A stretch of DNA of 64,000 bases, from the NCBI GenBank assembly GCA_964542455.1, contig CAZIUC010000001.1, positions 274,268 through 338,267 on the forward strand, in the 5' to 3' direction. The notes below the pieces were generated by a model, which ran no database searches, had not been told where the DNA came from, and was given only the letters and a program-made list of their open reading frames with translations. Made by a program: the position numbers and the translations under genes. The DNA is from PFJX01 sp964542455. Its GTDB lineage: Bacteria; Pseudomonadota; Gammaproteobacteria; Burkholderiales; Thiobacillaceae. Shown one piece after another: positions 60,559 through 64,000 of this stretch. How positions within the stretch are numbered: the first letter of the stretch is position 1; every line of letters begins with the position of its first letter.

Positions 60559-61593
60559 TCAACGTTCCACAAGGTCGTTCACATACCAGTCCATCGCCTC
60601 CAGCAGGCCTTCCTTGATGCGATGGCTGGGTTCATAGCCGAGCAGGGTCTTCGCCTTGGTGATGTCCGCCAACGAATGGCGCACGTCGCCGGCGCGAAAG
60701 TCGCGATAGCTGGGTTTGAAGCCTTTCAGATGTGGGAAGCGCGGCTCCAGAGTGGAGCGGATGGCCTCGAACAGGTCGTTCAGCGTGGTGCGATCGCCCA
60801 CCGCGACGTTGTAGACCTGGTTGGCGGCGTCCGGGTGTTCGGCGGTCGCGGCCAGCAGGTTGGCCTGCACGGTGTTGGCGATGTAGCAGAAGTCGCGGCT
60901 GGTCTCGCCGTCGCCGTTGATGAATACCGGCTCGTTTTTGACCATCGCCGCCGTCCACTTCGGCACCACGGCGGCATAAGCGCCTTCCGGATCCTGGTGG
61001 GCGCCGAAGATGTTGAAGTAGCGCAGGCCGATGCACTTGAAGCCGTAGGCGCGGGCGAACACCTCGGCGTATTGCTCGTTGACCAGCTTGGTCACGGCAT
61101 AGGGCGACAAGGGCTTGCCGATCACGTCCTCGACCTTGGGCAGGCCGGGATGGTCGCCGTAAGTGGAACTGGACGCGGCATAGACGAAACGCGCCACGCC
61201 GGCATCGCGCGCCGCCACCAGCATGTTGAGGAAGCCGTCGATGTTGGCGCCGTTGGTGGTGATGGGGTCTTCCAGCGAACGCGGCACCGAACCAAGCGCG
61301 GCCTGATGCAGCACGTAATCGACCCCTTTGCAGGCATGGTGGCAATCCATCTGGACGCGAATATCGCCCTCGTTGAACTTGAAGCGCGCCCACTGTTCCG
61401 GGGTGACCGCGTCGCAAATCTGCTTCAGGTTATGGCGATGCCCGGTGGCGAAGTTGTCCAGGCCGACCACGTTCTGGTCCAGCTTGAGCAGCGTTTCCAG
61501 CAGGTTGCAGCCGATGAAACCGGCCACGCCGGTGATCAACCAGGTTTTCGGGGCGGTGGGTAGGTTCGCGCGGAGTAGTTCGTAGGCGGTCAT
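60559..61593 (-). CDS. UDP-GlcNAc C4-epimerase (WbpP/TviC type)
   Basis: 344 residues, extended short-chain dehydrogenase. TWLITGVAGFIGCNLLE is the NAD-binding GxxGxxG. SSSTYGD and SPYAVTK contain the catalytic S and YxxxK. The opening TAYELLRANL and the PKTWLITGVAG block are typical of WbpP/TviC, which makes UDP-GalNAc. With the UDP-HexNAc 6-dehydrogenase upstream it can supply UDP-GalNAcA for a capsule-like or O-antigen glycan. It reads leftward into dacB. Confidence 0.9.
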   Translation of the reverse strand: MTAYELLRANLPTAPKTWLITGVAGFIGCNLLETLLKLDQNVVGLDNFATGHRHNLKQICDAVTPEQWARFKFNEGDIRVQMDCHHACKGVDYVLHQAALGSVPRSLEDPITTNGANIDGFLNMLVAARDAGVARFVYAASSSTYGDHPGLPKVEDVIGKPLSPYAVTKLVNEQYAEVFARAYGFKCIGLRYFNIFGAHQDPEGAYAAVVPKWTAAMVKNEPVFINGDGETSRDFCYIANTVQANLLAATAEHPDAANQVYNVAVGDRTTLNDLFEAIRSTLEPRFPHLKGFKPSYRDFRAGDVRHSLADITKAKTLLGYEPSHRIKEGLLEAMDWYVNDLVER

Positions 61594-61604
61594 GTGGGGG
61601 AAGG

Positions 61605-61658
61605 GTAGCGCCGGCTTCTAGCCGGCTGTTTCAAAAGCCGGCTGGAAGCCGGCGCTAC
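61605..61658. repeat. TAGCGCCGGC palindrome between the dehydrogenase and epimerase genes
   Basis: GTAGCGCCGGCTTCTAGCCG and its inverted partner ending GGAAGCCGGCGCTAC form a compact hairpin of about 25 paired bases with a short loop. It fills the 66-base gap between the two sugar-nucleotide genes, so it could reduce read-through from one to the other. Confidence 0.85.
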
Positions 61659-61659
61659 A

Positions 61660-62949
<1,290 letters not shown>

Positions 62950-63524
62950 GAGGTCAGATCCTTGGGGTTTCGCGGGAAAGGTTGGGGGTGAGGGTGATGA
63001 CGGAAGGTGGTAAGGGGCAATGCAATCAGGGGGGCTTGATTCCTGGCCTGCTCGGGCACGCTACCGCCCTGCCCGAGTGCTTACGCATTCAGCACAAGTT
63101 GGTTGTCCACTTGTTGCTTCGCTGAGTCGGGAAGATTTTTCCCATTTCCTCGGCAGCTTCCGGCTTGGGCCGGATATTTCTATTTGTGCGTTACAGGCCG
63201 GCGTTGGCGCTGGCTTGGTAGGAGTTTTAAAGTTTCTGTTCGCGTTGAACGTTGATGCTGGTACAGGCGAGCTTCCCCCTTTGGAAAAGTGGGGTTAGGG
63301 GGGATTTTCGGACGCCCGTGCGCGCGCAACCCGTGGAGAAATCCCCCTCAATCCCCCTTTGAAAAGGGGGAAGCCACTCTCGCTGACGCCCTTACTCATA
63401 TCACCCGGTAACGCATACAGAGTCTTTGCAGAGAGAGGAACTCGGTTCTCGCCTGCTGCATGTGATTCGATGGAGAAAGCACATATGGCCATTTTAAAAG
63501 TGCCATCCTGGTTCGTTGCTTCGT
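62950..63524. other. Non-coding region upstream of the dehydrogenase gene
   Basis: 575 bases between the EPS regulator and the dehydrogenase. A palindromic element occupies 63272-63373. The rest has no gene with a recognisable family or ribosome-binding site. It presumably contains the promoter for the leftward dehydrogenase-epimerase-dacB run, but no clear -35/-10 pair was found. Confidence 0.5.
63272..63373. repeat. Intergenic copy of the glcF-type palindromic element
   Basis: Left arm 63272-63308 (CTTCCCCCTTTGGAAAAG...GGGGGGATTTT) and right arm 63339-63373 (AAATCCCCCTCAATCCCCC...GGGGGAAG) are inverted copies, 102 bases end to end. Size and layout match the glcF insertion. Confidence 0.9.
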
Positions 63525-63863
63525 TCATGCGTGTTCGTCGTGCTTGGCCAGTTCGTCGCGCATGGACTGGATTTCGGTTTTCATGGCGACGTATTCCTGT
63601 TCCTTGCGGGCGAGGTAGTTGCGGGTGAGTTGTAGCCTGGCTTTGATGCCTTCGGGGGTGAGCAGGTAGGCGTACTTGAGTTTGTTTTCCGCGCGCAGGA
63701 AGTTGCCGGCTTTAATGTGGCCTTTGTCGAGCAGGGCTTTGACCAGGTAGTTGGCCTTTCCCAGGCTGACCCCGAGGCGTTCCGCGAGCTGCCGTTGGCT
63801 GATTTCAGGCTCCGCTTCGACGATTTTTAGAATGCGGAGTTGGGCTTGTTCGGAGGGGGTCAT
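63525..63863 (-). CDS. MarR family EPS-associated transcriptional regulator
   Basis: 112 residues. A winged-helix start (QLRILKIVEAEPEISQRQLAE and GVSLGKANYLVKALLDKG) is followed by a coiled-coil tail (LARKEQEYVAMKTEIQSM). This layout matches the regulators found at the border of exopolysaccharide loci in proteobacteria. It is leftward, in line with the dehydrogenase and epimerase genes 575 bases away, which it may control. Ligand unknown. Confidence 0.85.
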   Translation of the reverse strand: MTPSEQAQLRILKIVEAEPEISQRQLAERLGVSLGKANYLVKALLDKGHIKAGNFLRAENKLKYAYLLTPEGIKARLQLTRNYLARKEQEYVAMKTEIQSMRDELAKHDEHA

Positions 63864-64000
63864 GAGGCGCGTTCAGGATTTGAACGAGGATGGTAAGGGA
63901 AGATGGGGGGTAGGTTCAAGTGGCAAGGTTTATGGGGCAAGGGTTGTGAGTGTGGTCACCGAATTTGATGTTCCCTTTTTCACGTATGTCGATGGTTGCC
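63864..64000. other. Right-edge intergenic sequence
   Basis: The last 137 bases before the window edge. No gene is complete here. It must carry the promoter of the leftward regulator, but no confident element was found. Confidence 0.4.

Noticed and set aside
63020..63298. 92-residue rightward frame in the region between the dehydrogenase and the EPS regulator
   Set aside because: No recognisable family and no ribosome-binding site. Its end enters the palindromic repeat at 63272.

Overview
The window reads as a stretch of a GC-rich betaproteobacterial chromosome. The assignment rests on gene content and order: the yqgE-ruvX-pyrR-pyrB-pyrC' operon with a degenerate dihydroorotase, a gshA-gshB pair of the betaproteobacterial/Acidithiobacillus type, a glcD-glcE-glcF operon, rpmB-rpmG next to radC, and an EPS-associated MarR regulator. 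No genus can be assigned from the sequence alone. I see no rRNA or tRNA genes, CRISPR arrays, phage genes or transposases.

Bases 1-16.9 kb and 60.6-63.9 kb are surface-polysaccharide loci. The first begins inside a glycosyltransferase gene. It carries a rightward run of family-2 glycosyltransferases, a NodB-type deacetylase, a sulfotransferase and a membrane-anchored alkaline-phosphatase-superfamily protein. A short leftward block follows: TPR protein, SGNH fragment, GT4 enzyme and a second deacetylase-like protein. A rightward set then resembles a polyprenyl-phosphate sugar transfer module (GtrB-like GT2, WecD-like acetyltransferase, GtrA, methyltransferase, GT-C-like membrane protein and WecE aminotransferase). 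The right end holds a MarR-type EPS regulator, a UDP-HexNAc 6-dehydrogenase and a UDP-GlcNAc 4-epimerase, next to a PBP4-like dacB.

Between these lie mostly housekeeping and metabolic genes. They include xth, a B12-dependent ribonucleotide reductase with two NrdR-box-like operators 32 bp apart, and a Fic protein. Next come a DsbB/DsbA-like pair, a PAS-GGDEF-EAL-CZB protein, rpmB-rpmG, radC and glcDEF. GlcDEF sits downstream of an acid-sugar kinase and a phosphoketolase-like enzyme, with a divergent IclR regulator. Then follow bfd-bfr under a likely Fur box, a chemoreceptor with a haem-c motif, gshAB, apbE, a 23S rRNA methyltransferase-like gene and the pyr operon. The stretch ends with uppP, a DUF815 ATPase, argJ, a FIST protein, tldD, a nitrilase-family hydrolase and priA. 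A 379-bp gap after priA carries a cluster of DnaA-box-like sequences.

The most unusual general feature is a set of short palindromic repeats of several families. Some are intergenic, but several lie in frame inside genes: glcF, glcE, gshA, gshB, an rlmL-like gene and the 5' end of dacB. They are translated as low-complexity insertions without breaking the reading frame.
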